The translations under genes and the position numbers were made by a program. A stretch of DNA of 26,453 nt from Sphingopyxis sp. (GTDB taxonomy: Bacteria > Pseudomonadota > Alphaproteobacteria > Sphingomonadales > Sphingomonadaceae): assembly GCA_026125835.1 (NCBI GenBank), contig JAHCKJ010000004.1, positions 1 through 26,453 of the forward strand, in the 5' to 3' direction. The notes below the pieces were generated by a model. It saw nothing but the letters and a program-made list of their open reading frames with translations. It was not told the origin of the DNA and made no database searches. Positions 20,492 to 26,453 of the stretch are shown here, in pieces. Position 1 is the first letter of the stretch. The number at the start of each line of letters is the position of its first letter.

Positions 20492-22249
20492 TCACTCCCC
20501 GATCCCCGCAATCATATCGCGCTGATCCTTGCGCAGTTCGGGCAGGTCGCGCGCCAGCTTCGCCCAATGCGCCGCCTCCTTCGCATCCGCGGCGACGCCG
20601 ATCCCCTTGGCATAGGCATCGGCCAGGATCGCGCGCGAACCGGCAAATCCGGCGCGCGCCGCAATGCCGCAATCGTCGATCGCACGGGCCAGCGTCTTGT
20701 CAGCGAAATGCGCCTCGCACAGCCAGTGATTGCCCTCCGGGTTGCCTGTTTCGGCGATCGCGCGCAGCCGCGCGAGGTTCGCGGCGCGCGTATCGGCAAA
20801 ATAGGTCAAGGCAAAGATCGCCGCCGGATGCCCATTCGCGGCGGCCTCGCGATACAATGCCTGCGACCGCGCAACGTCCGGCACGCCGAAGGTTCCGGCC
20901 ACGAGCCGGTAGGCCAGATGCGTCTTGGCCTTGGAAAAACCCGCGTCGGACGCCGCGAGATAAAGGTCATAGGCGCGCCGGACGTCGGCGGGCGACGGAT
21001 CGTTTTCGAGCAGATGATAGGCCAGTTCCTGCTGTCCCGCCGGAAAACCCTGCGCCGCCGATGCTTCCAGATAGGCGCGCGCGCGGTCCATGTCCTTTTT
21101 CAGCCCGACCCCGAACGAAAACATATAGCCGACCAGCTGCTGCGCGAGCGGATGACCGCCATCGGCCAGCCCCACCAGCGCCGCCGCCGGATGCCGGGAA
21201 AGCACGTCGGCGATCAGCACCGGTTCGTCCTCGATCGCCAGCCGGTCAAGGGAGATATCGGCGAGCGGGTCGGCGGCCGGGCGCGCGGCGCCACGGGTCG
21301 GGGCGGGCGTCGTCGCGGGTTCCGCCGCGGAAGCCACGACGGGCAGCGCGGCCGGAACCTCGGGCGGCGCGACCAGATAATAATCATCGAACCAGCTGCC
21401 ATAGTGGAAGGGTTGCTGCGGCCCCAACTCCATGCCGTGCGTCCGCTTGTAAACCTCGCGCGATACGACCTTGAAATAATCCGAAATCTCGAGGCCGGGG
21501 ATCGCCAGCTCCTTGACCACGGCGGCGGCAAACGGACTGACCGGCGATCCGACCGGCGCGAAATCGAGCGCCGGCCGCCCCTTCGCGGTCGAATAGAACA
21601 CTGCCCCCTGGCCGATGTCGAGCAACCCCAGTGGCGCCGATGCCGCATCGCCCGCCGCGACATCGATATCCTCGATCCGCACCACCGGGTCGGTGGTGCG
21701 GCAGGCATCGACGAACAGCAGGGTAAAGGCGCCCGTCGGCACCACCCGTTTCACTGCCGCCTCGATCGACAGATAACGCTTTTCGACATCGGCGCGGCGC
21801 GTGGCGGGCGGCGCATCCATCGGCACCAGCCAGTTGCGGCCGCCATATTCGAAGCCGTGCCCGGCGTAATAAATGACGACCGACTTCGCACCCGCCGCCT
21901 CGGCGGCAAAGCGCGTCAGCGCCGCATCGAGCGCCTGCATATCGGCGTTGCGGACGATACGCGGCGCGATTCCGGCTTTCCGAAAGGCGTCGCACACCAG
22001 GTCGATATCGTTGACCGCGTTTTTCAGCGACGGCCATTCCCAGTCGTTGTAGGCGCTGTTGCCGATCAGCAGCGCAACGCGGTCGCCCGCGAGTGGCGCG
22101 GTGCCGCAACCGCCGGGCTGGGCGGTGGCGGGCGACGCCATGAAAAGCGCTGCCCAGCCCAAGCCGACCCACTGCATATGTGGCAAGCGGCGCGCGGCGG
22201 CGCAGGCCCAAGCCTTCAGCAACGGCGTAATTTTAAACGGAAAACCCAT
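20492..22249 (-). CDS. Exported caspase-like (peptidase C14) protein with Sel1-type repeats
   Basis: 585 residues. After an N-terminal signal-like segment (VGLGWAALFMASPATA, cleavage near residue 43) comes a caspase/p20-like domain, RVALLIGNSAYNDWEWPSLKNAVNDIDLV..., with the dyad His131 (YYAGHGFEYGG) and Cys183 (FVDACRTT), both intact. A Pro/Ala-rich linker (about 300-345) leads to helical repeats of the Sel1 type (about 350-580; for example MFSFGVGLKKDMDRARAYLEASAAQGFPAGQ and AYAKGIGVAADAKEAAHWAKLA). The ATG at 22247-22249 has GGCAGG before it; a GTG one codon earlier and an ATG at 22177 nearer the signal peptide are alternatives. Such proteins are known in sphingomonads and rhizobia, but substrates are not established. 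It is monocistronic by position. Confidence 0.85.
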   Translation of the reverse strand: MGFPFKITPLLKAWACAAARRLPHMQWVGLGWAALFMASPATAQPGGCGTAPLAGDRVALLIGNSAYNDWEWPSLKNAVNDIDLVCDAFRKAGIAPRIVRNADMQALDAALTRFAAEAAGAKSVVIYYAGHGFEYGGRNWLVPMDAPPATRRADVEKRYLSIEAAVKRVVPTGAFTLLFVDACRTTDPVVRIEDIDVAAGDAASAPLGLLDIGQGAVFYSTAKGRPALDFAPVGSPVSPFAAAVVKELAIPGLEISDYFKVVSREVYKRTHGMELGPQQPFHYGSWFDDYYLVAPPEVPAALPVVASAAEPATTPAPTRGAARPAADPLADISLDRLAIEDEPVLIADVLSRHPAAALVGLADGGHPLAQQLVGYMFSFGVGLKKDMDRARAYLEASAAQGFPAGQQELAYHLLENDPSPADVRRAYDLYLAASDAGFSKAKTHLAYRLVAGTFGVPDVARSQALYREAAANGHPAAIFALTYFADTRAANLARLRAIAETGNPEGNHWLCEAHFADKTLARAIDDCGIAARAGFAGSRAILADAYAKGIGVAADAKEAAHWAKLARDLPELRKDQRDMIAGIGE

Positions 22250-22323
22250 CACCCTGCCCTCGCCGACCCGCCGCCATGCTAAGCCGCCGAAACGGTGCAG
22301 GAAAGCGGAAAGTGGCGCCGCGG

Positions 22324-22479
22324 TCAGGGCTGGAGCAGCGCCGGGATAATCCAGATTGCGGACAGGACGATAATCACCCCGATCAGCGAAAACGCGAGCA
22401 CATAGCGGACGTTATGTCCTTTGACCCCGCCGCTCGCTTCGGTTTCGTCCACTTCGACATGGTCGTCGACGATTTTCAT
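22324..22479 (-). CDS. Small single-pass membrane protein, 51 residues, unknown
   Basis: Begins MKIVDDHVEVDETEASGG with GGAAGGG seven bases before the ATG, a strong ribosome-binding site. After an acidic cytoplasmic-looking stretch (1-22) there is one hydrophobic helix, YVLAFSLIGVIIVLSAIWIIPALL, at about 27-50. The frame is open further upstream but that sequence lies in the RNase P RNA region and looks non-coding. The position, 82 bases after the RNase P RNA on the same strand, suggests it may be read from the same promoter or its own. No named family is recognised, though similar small proteins occur in related genomes. Confidence 0.75.
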   Translation of the reverse strand: MKIVDDHVEVDETEASGGVKGHNVRYVLAFSLIGVIIVLSAIWIIPALLQP

Positions 22480-22560
22480 GCTGTGTTTCCCTTCCAACTG
22501 GTCCGCCTCAAACGCGGCCCCGCGCGACGCGGTTCCCGCGCCACCGTTCGGGGAGAGAAT

Positions 22561-22950
22561 GCCAGAGGGTCTGTAAGCCGGGTTCTGTCCACCCCGTTGC
22601 CGGGGATGGGCGATCATTCCTCTAGGCGCATGGTTACCCATATGCTCAAGCAGTCAACCCGGACGGCGGGGCCGGAACCAGCCCTGGGATTGCTCCCGTG
22701 CCATCCCTATTCGACCTTGCTCCCGGTGGGGTTTGCCGTGCCGCGTCCGTTACCGTCCGCGCGGTGCGCTCTTACCGCACCCTTTCACCTTTCGCCGGGC
22801 CGAAGCCGTTGGCTGTCTGCTCTCTGTGGCACTTTCCCTGAACCGGCCCGAGGACCGGTCCGCCGGACGTTATCCGGCACCGTGGTTTCCGTGGAGCCCG
22901 GACTTTCCTCCCCTTCCTTTCGAAAGCGGCGATCGCCCGACCCTCTGGCC
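22561..22950 (-). ncRNA. rnpB: RNase P RNA, bacterial A type
   Basis: Catalytic RNA that trims the 5' ends of tRNA precursors. On this strand it begins near GGCCAGAGGGTCGGGCGATCGCCGC and ends ACAGAACCCGGCTTACAGACCCTCTGGC. The P1 helix pairs CCAGAGGGTC (plus bases 22939-22948) with GACCCTCTGG (22562-22571). The universally conserved GAGGAAAGTCCGGGCTCCAC (22891-22910) and the 3' motif ACAGAACCCGGCTTAC (22573-22588) are present, together with a GC-rich P12-like region. About 390 nucleotides is normal for alphaproteobacteria. Ends are placed from P1 and the promoter and may be off by a few bases. The reading frames that cross this region are spurious. Confidence 0.95.
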
Positions 22951-22955
22951 GCACG

Positions 22956-22961
22956 AGTATA
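22956..22961 (-). promoter_or_regulatory. Likely -10 element of the RNase P RNA gene (TATACT)
   Basis: TATACT lies seven bases before the inferred 5' end of the RNA and is the only good -10 match in that stretch. The expected -35 is weak (no TTGACA near 22979-22984), as in many alphaproteobacterial promoters. Confidence 0.6.
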
Positions 22962-23031
22962 GCGCGAACCGATGCGGAAGACGAGGGGGTGTTGGAGAGC
23001 TGGTTTGGCGCCGTCAACCGACATCCCCTTT

Positions 23032-23054
23032 AAACCGGCCCCTCAAGCCGGCTT
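23032..23054 (-). terminator. Possible hairpin at the end of the J-domain gene
   Basis: On this strand AAGCCGGC-ttgaggg-GCCGGTTT forms an eight-pair stem with one G-T pair, and TTTAAA follows. It spans the stop codon of the J-domain gene (TGA in the loop), so it may act as terminator before the RNase P RNA promoter. Confidence 0.4.
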
Positions 23055-23579
23055 CCAGCTTTTCCGGTCTTCCGCCTGTTTGAGCACCTCGAACGCCGCC
23101 TGACCCGCGGCGAAGCGTTTGGCCGCGTCGGCATCGCCGGGTTTCACGTCGGGGTGGCATTCCTTGGCATAGCTCCGCCACGCCCTTTTTGTCGCCTCGA
23201 AATCGGCATCGGGTTCCAGCCCGAGCAGTTCCAGCGCGCGCATTTCGTCGGCGCTGCGGCTGCCATCACCCGACCCGCCCCACGCATAATGCTGCGCGCG
23301 TGCGTAGCTGCGCGCGCCGCGCGCTTCTTCGGCGGCGCGTTCGGCCGCATCTTCGGCGGAAAGTCCGGCGAAATAGTCCCAGCCGCGGTTATATTCGGCG
23401 GCGTGCGTTTCGCAAAAATACCAGCGTTCGGGGCTGTTCGGCGATTTGGGCGCCGGGCAATTGCCGGGTTCGGTGCAGCCATGCCGGTCGCAGAGCCGAA
23501 CCTTCTGCGCCTCGCGCGACGCGCCATAGGGGCGCCAGCGCGGGAAACCCCAATCGTCGGATCTTTTGGCGCGGCTCAT
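23043..23579 (-). CDS. J-domain protein with a cysteine/histidine-rich N-terminus
   Basis: 178 residues. The C-terminal J domain (about 113-175) has ALELLGLEPDADFEATKRAWRSYAKECHPDVKPGD with the HPD tripeptide at 142-144, so it can stimulate an Hsp70. The N-terminal half holds Cys30, His33, Cys35, Cys41, Cys56 and His59 (LCDRHGC...GNC...YFCETH), a possible metal site, and the motif NRGWDYFAGLS with the following alanine-rich helix. The J domain is at the C-terminus, so this is a class C type protein rather than DnaJ. Start chosen at ATG 23577-23579 (MSRAKRSDDW); an ATG three codons earlier is also possible and neither has a strong ribosome-binding site. The Hsp70 partner is not in the window; grpE is far away. 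Confidence 0.85.
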   Translation of the reverse strand: MSRAKRSDDWGFPRWRPYGASREAQKVRLCDRHGCTEPGNCPAPKSPNSPERWYFCETHAAEYNRGWDYFAGLSAEDAAERAAEEARGARSYARAQHYAWGGSGDGSRSADEMRALELLGLEPDADFEATKRAWRSYAKECHPDVKPGDADAAKRFAAGQAAFEVLKQAEDRKSWKPA

Positions 23580-23633
23580 CAATCCCATGTAGCGGCCGGG
23601 GGCGGTGATTGCTAGCCGAGCGGGCTGAAAAAC

Positions 23634-24419
23634 CTAGCCCTTGGGCTTGTAGCCGAATGCCTTGCCCGCCAGTTTGGCGACCGCGGGATCGAGATCGGGC
23701 GGGGTCATCGGCACCATGGCTTCCAGGGCATCGGCGACATGCGCCAGCGCCGCAATGCGCGCCGCCTTCTTGTTGTTGCCGTCGATGACCGTCCAAGGTG
23801 CCCAGCGCGTGTCGGTCTGCGCGAACATCTCGTCGAGCGCCGCGAGATATTCCTTGCGCTTTGCGCGGTTGCGGTAATCCTCGCTGCCGGTCTTCCACCG
23901 CTTCCACGGATCGTCGAGCCGGTCGGCGAAGCGCCTGTCTTGTTCCTCCTGCGTGACGTGGACGAACAGCTTGACGAGGTTGGTGCGGCTGCCGGTCAGC
24001 TGCGCCTCGAACTCGTTGATCTCGTCATAACCCTTGCGCCACTCGGCCTCGGTGGCAAAGCCCTCGACCCGCTCGACGAGGACGCGGCCATACCAGCTGC
24101 GGTCGAAGATCGAGATTTCGCGATTGCCCGGCAAGCGTTTCCAGAAACGCCACAGGAAATGCCGCGCCTTTTCCTCGTCGGTCGGCGCGCCGATCGGCCA
24201 GACCTCGAAATAGCGCGGGTCGAGCAGTGCGGTCATCCGCTTGATGATACCGCCCTTGCCCGCCGCGTCCCAGCCTTCGAGCATGATGACGCTGCGCTGG
24301 CCGTGGGTGATATGCGCCGCCTGGATGCGTTCGAGCCGTTCCTGCAACGCGGCGAGCGCATCGTTGGCGTCACCGTCAAATTTGGCACCGGTTTCATAGT
24401 GGGAAAGCGTGATGGTCAT
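23634..24419 (-). CDS. ppk2: Polyphosphate kinase 2 (PPK2 family)
   Basis: Single-domain PPK2 of 261 residues, which moves phosphate between polyphosphate and nucleotides in the cytoplasm. Walker A is GWDAAGKGG (49-57) and Walker B FDRSWYGR (105-112); the lid region with KLFVHVTQEEQDRRFADRLDDPWKRWKTG and the block YRNRAKRKEYLAALDEMFAQTDT are characteristic, as is the C-terminal APWTVIDGNNKKAARI. Direction of reaction (making NDP/NTP or polyphosphate) and nucleotide choice cannot be read with confidence. It follows the secreted cysteine-containing protein gene by 83 bases and precedes the J-domain gene by 54 bases; cotranscription is plausible, functional linkage is not shown. Confidence 0.92.
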   Translation of the reverse strand: MTITLSHYETGAKFDGDANDALAALQERLERIQAAHITHGQRSVIMLEGWDAAGKGGIIKRMTALLDPRYFEVWPIGAPTDEEKARHFLWRFWKRLPGNREISIFDRSWYGRVLVERVEGFATEAEWRKGYDEINEFEAQLTGSRTNLVKLFVHVTQEEQDRRFADRLDDPWKRWKTGSEDYRNRAKRKEYLAALDEMFAQTDTRWAPWTVIDGNNKKAARIAALAHVADALEAMVPMTPPDLDPAVAKLAGKAFGYKPKG

Positions 24420-24502
24420 CCAGCGACCCTAGCCGATTCCTGTCGCTCGTACCAAGCGCGATGCGGCGCTGTCGATTTTCGGGACAGCGGTGCCGCGACG
24501 CC

Positions 24503-25441
24503 TTAACGGGCGTCCATGACCGACTTGTGGACGATCCATTGGCCAAGCGCGAGGCGGCGCCGTTCGATCCGCGCCAGCGCCTCGTCGACCGATGCCGCGC
24601 GCAGGCCCCGGTGCCGCGCATCGCCGTGCCAGTCGACCGCCGCGTCGAGGTCGCCTTCCATCTCGTTGCAAAGCCCCATGTTGAACGCGAGCGCCGCAGT
24701 CGGTTCGGCGTCACGGGTCATCGCTTCCCAGGCGCTGCAGGCGCCGAACGGGTCGGTCTTGGTCAGCCTGACCGCGGCCTTGAACGCGGCTTGCGCGGGC
24801 TTTGCCAGCCCCTTGACGCTCTCTTCGACGCGAACATCGATGGTGTAGTCGCGCGGCGCCAGATCGGCGCGGACGGCCCGCACCTGACTTTCCTGTGTCG
24901 CGGCGAAATAATCGTCGATCGACCTTGGCGCGCTGCGATCCGGACACAGCGTCTGGTGATCGCGCGCGCTGAGCGGCCGGGTGTAGCGGATCGATCCGTC
25001 GCCGATGGCGACGAGCCGGACGTTGGTCGTCATCGTCGCGGTGCGGCGGCGGCAGCGGATTTCGACGTCGATTTCCTTCAGGCATTTCTTTTTGTCGGCG
25101 GGATCATATTCGGTGCAACGCTTGCGCTTTTCGGTCACCGGCACCTCGTCGACCGAGGTGCGGACCGTCCCGGTGACCAGCGCGTCGACCGGCGCCCCGG
25201 ATTCGGGCGCGACCACCCGAAAATAGGGCTGACCGTCGAAACGCGCCCCCGAAAGTTCGGCCTCCAAAGCCTGGGCAAAAGCCGCGCCGTCGGCACCCGC
25301 GAAGCGCTCGACCGAAATCCGGAACAGATCGTGCGCGTCGGCCGCGGCCGGATCGGCCGCCGGCACGGGCAGCGTTTCGGCATGGGCAGGTGTCGCCAGA
25401 CCGCCGAGCAGCGCCGCCATCATCAACCTTTTGTCGAACAT
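24503..25441 (-). CDS. Secreted protein of unknown function, six cysteines
   Basis: 312 residues, not recognised. A signal peptide MFDKRLMMAALLGGLATPAHA (cleavage after AHA21) and an AGGAGG ribosome-binding site fix the start at 25439-25441. The mature protein has six cysteines (109, 120, 130, 166, 235, 258), four of them near a very basic patch (EKRKRC...KKKC...IRCRRR), so disulfides are likely. Residues 30-210 look like a beta-rich domain (RISVERF, PYFRVVAPE, VDALVTGTVRTS, TNVRLVAIGDGS) vaguely like the CsgG/TolB-type periplasmic fold, an uncertain guess. The C-terminus (215-300) is helical with a TPR-like element (AALAFNMGLCNEMEGDLDAAVDWH). It precedes ppk2 and follows the hydrolase on the same strand. 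Confidence 0.75.
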   Translation of the reverse strand: MFDKRLMMAALLGGLATPAHAETLPVPAADPAAADAHDLFRISVERFAGADGAAFAQALEAELSGARFDGQPYFRVVAPESGAPVDALVTGTVRTSVDEVPVTEKRKRCTEYDPADKKKCLKEIDVEIRCRRRTATMTTNVRLVAIGDGSIRYTRPLSARDHQTLCPDRSAPRSIDDYFAATQESQVRAVRADLAPRDYTIDVRVEESVKGLAKPAQAAFKAAVRLTKTDPFGACSAWEAMTRDAEPTAALAFNMGLCNEMEGDLDAAVDWHGDARHRGLRAASVDEALARIERRRLALGQWIVHKSVMDAR

Positions 25442-25513
25442 CCCCCCCCTCCTGCCGATCAGCGGAGAGCTATCGCAGCGCCGGATTCCTGTCAAAGCCG
25501 CGGGCGGCCCGGG

Positions 25514-26389
25514 TCACAGCGCGGCGGCGAGCAGCGCCGCCAGGCGCCCCGGTGCTTCCATCGGGATGAAATGGCTTTGATCGGTCCATTGTTCGTCGCG
25601 GACGGCGCCGATGGCGCTGCCCAGTCCCGGCCACGTCGGACTGACCGAAAAGTCGAGATTGCCCGCGCGCACGCCGGTGCGCGCGCGGATCACGCTGGCG
25701 GGCACGCTCAGGCGTTCGAGCCAGGCGTACGGGTTGGTACGCAGCGCATTTTGATAGACCGACGCTTCGAGCGCGGGGGGACAGGCGAGATCCCAGCCCT
25801 CCCCGTCCACAGCGGGGAGCAGGCCAAAACGGCAATAGTCGGCAAGCACCGCGGGCTGCCAGTGCGCATAGGGCGGCCGCGACGCAAAATGCGCGTTCAT
25901 CGCCTCCCACCCGTCCCAGCGCGCCCGCCGCCGCGCGACCGGATGATCGGCGGGGTCGGGCACGGGTGCATCGGCTGCACCGACGTAAAATTCGGGCGGC
26001 ATGATGACCGGGTCGATCAGGAAGATGTGCGCAAAGGCATCAGGCCGCGCAGCCGCCAGCCGGGTCAGGACATAGCCGCCCATGCTGTGCCCGCACCCGA
26101 TCAGACGCGCTCCGGCGAACCGATCGACCAGCGGCAACAGCACGTCGGCGGTGACGGCCCAGTCCGACAGCGAGGCGGGCTTGGCGCTGCGGCCATGACC
26201 GAGTTGATCGGGAGCGATCACATGAGTGCCGCGCGGCAAGGCCGCGACGACCTGATCCCACAATCGCGCGTGAAAGCCCGTCGCGTGGAGCAGGAGCAGC
26301 GAGGGCCGGTCCGACGGCTTCCCCCATTCGAACCAGCAGATTTCGCCCGCCGACGTCGCCAGCCCGTGCTCGCGCGGTGCTTCGTTCAC
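25514..26389 (-). CDS. Alpha/beta-hydrolase
   Basis: 291 residues of the alpha/beta-hydrolase fold, cytoplasmic (no signal peptide). Strand and oxyanion loop LLLLHATGFHARLWDQV, cap-side motif IAPDQLGHGRS, nucleophile elbow GHSMGG with Ser102, and His273 in QSHFIPMEAPG near the C-terminus; the acid is probably one of the aspartates after the cap. The substrate cannot be inferred (esterase, epoxide or other). It starts with GTG (26387-26389) two bases after the end of the preceding gene, so it is translated in step with it. No clear ribosome-binding site other than the upstream AAGGG. Confidence 0.88.
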   Translation of the reverse strand: MNEAPREHGLATSAGEICWFEWGKPSDRPSLLLLHATGFHARLWDQVVAALPRGTHVIAPDQLGHGRSAKPASLSDWAVTADVLLPLVDRFAGARLIGCGHSMGGYVLTRLAAARPDAFAHIFLIDPVIMPPEFYVGAADAPVPDPADHPVARRRARWDGWEAMNAHFASRPPYAHWQPAVLADYCRFGLLPAVDGEGWDLACPPALEASVYQNALRTNPYAWLERLSVPASVIRARTGVRAGNLDFSVSPTWPGLGSAIGAVRDEQWTDQSHFIPMEAPGRLAALLAAAL

Positions 26390-26391
26390 AC

Positions 26392-26453
26392 TCAGCCCTT
26401 GGGTCCGTCCACGATACGAATGCCGAGTTCCTTGAGCTGCTTGTCGCTGACCG
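26392..26453 (-). CDS. C-terminal end of a gene, possibly aspartyl-tRNA synthetase (5' end outside window)
   Basis: Only the last 19 codons, VSDKQLKELGIRIVDGPKG followed by TGA, are present. The ending resembles the short C-terminal tail of alphaproteobacterial aspartyl-tRNA synthetases (a Q-L-K/R-E-L-x-I-R element near the end), but 19 residues are too few for more than a guess. The next gene starts two bases later with GTG, so the two form an operon. Confidence 0.45.
   Translation of the reverse strand, partial: VSDKQLKELGIRIVDGPKG

Noticed and set aside
20366..22282. A 638-codon + strand frame opposite the caspase-like gene
   Set aside because: Antisense to a gene with catalytic His and Cys and Sel1 repeats; Arg-rich shadow composition.
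22276..23083. Reading frames across the RNase P RNA
   Set aside because: The conserved RNase P RNA motifs and P1 helix explain the sequence; frames here are accidental.

Overview
The window looks like a chromosomal segment of a high-GC alphaproteobacterium of the Sphingomonadales, most likely Sphingopyxis or a close relative. This rests on gene content and order (rph-rdgB-hemW, hrcA-grpE, dapA-smpB, cckA near recA), an alphaproteobacterial SOS operator (GTTC-N7-GTTC) before recA, and several families of palindromic intergenic repeats typical of sphingomonads. It is mostly core genome: information processing, stress response, wall turnover and lysine/wall precursor synthesis. The genus is an inference; no database search was possible.

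Layout. Positions 1-1006 (+): the 3' end of glutathione synthetase (gshB) and a DedA-family membrane protein. 1116-4788 (-): rph, rdgB, hemW and xerC, a probable run with rph/rdgB almost touching; palindromic repeats sit before xerC and before hemW's upstream neighbour. 4889-6497 (+): hrcA-grpE, a heat-shock pair. 6699-7860 (-): recR then def. 7893-9252: a composite repeat split by a 1.2-kb mobile element carrying an IS630-type transposase behind the left end and first codons of an IS5-type transposase. 9441-10520 (-): recA with its SOS operator. 10727-15602 (-): M13 metallopeptidase, CckA hybrid kinase and a single-domain receiver, closely spaced. 15698-17681 (-): dapA, smpB and a DUF2062 membrane protein. 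17782-20331 (+): Slt-type lytic transglycosylase and a GreB-type factor. 20492-22249 (-): secreted caspase-like/Sel1 protein. 22324-22950 (-): a 51-residue membrane protein downstream of the RNase P RNA. 23043-26453 (-): end of a gene resembling aspS, an alpha/beta hydrolase, a secreted cysteine-containing protein, PPK2 and a J-domain protein.

The window does not contain a defence island, CRISPR array, prophage or biosynthetic cluster. I found no convincing new multi-gene system. The most interesting items are small: the chimeric insertion sequence whose empty target site can be rebuilt from sister repeats; a three-copy composite repeat found at gene ends, one copy of which supplies the tail and stop codon of greB; a perfect 29-bp inverted repeat that contains the apparent start codon of xerC; and the exported caspase-like/Sel1 protein. 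Many long reading frames opposite the real genes are by-products of high GC and were left out.
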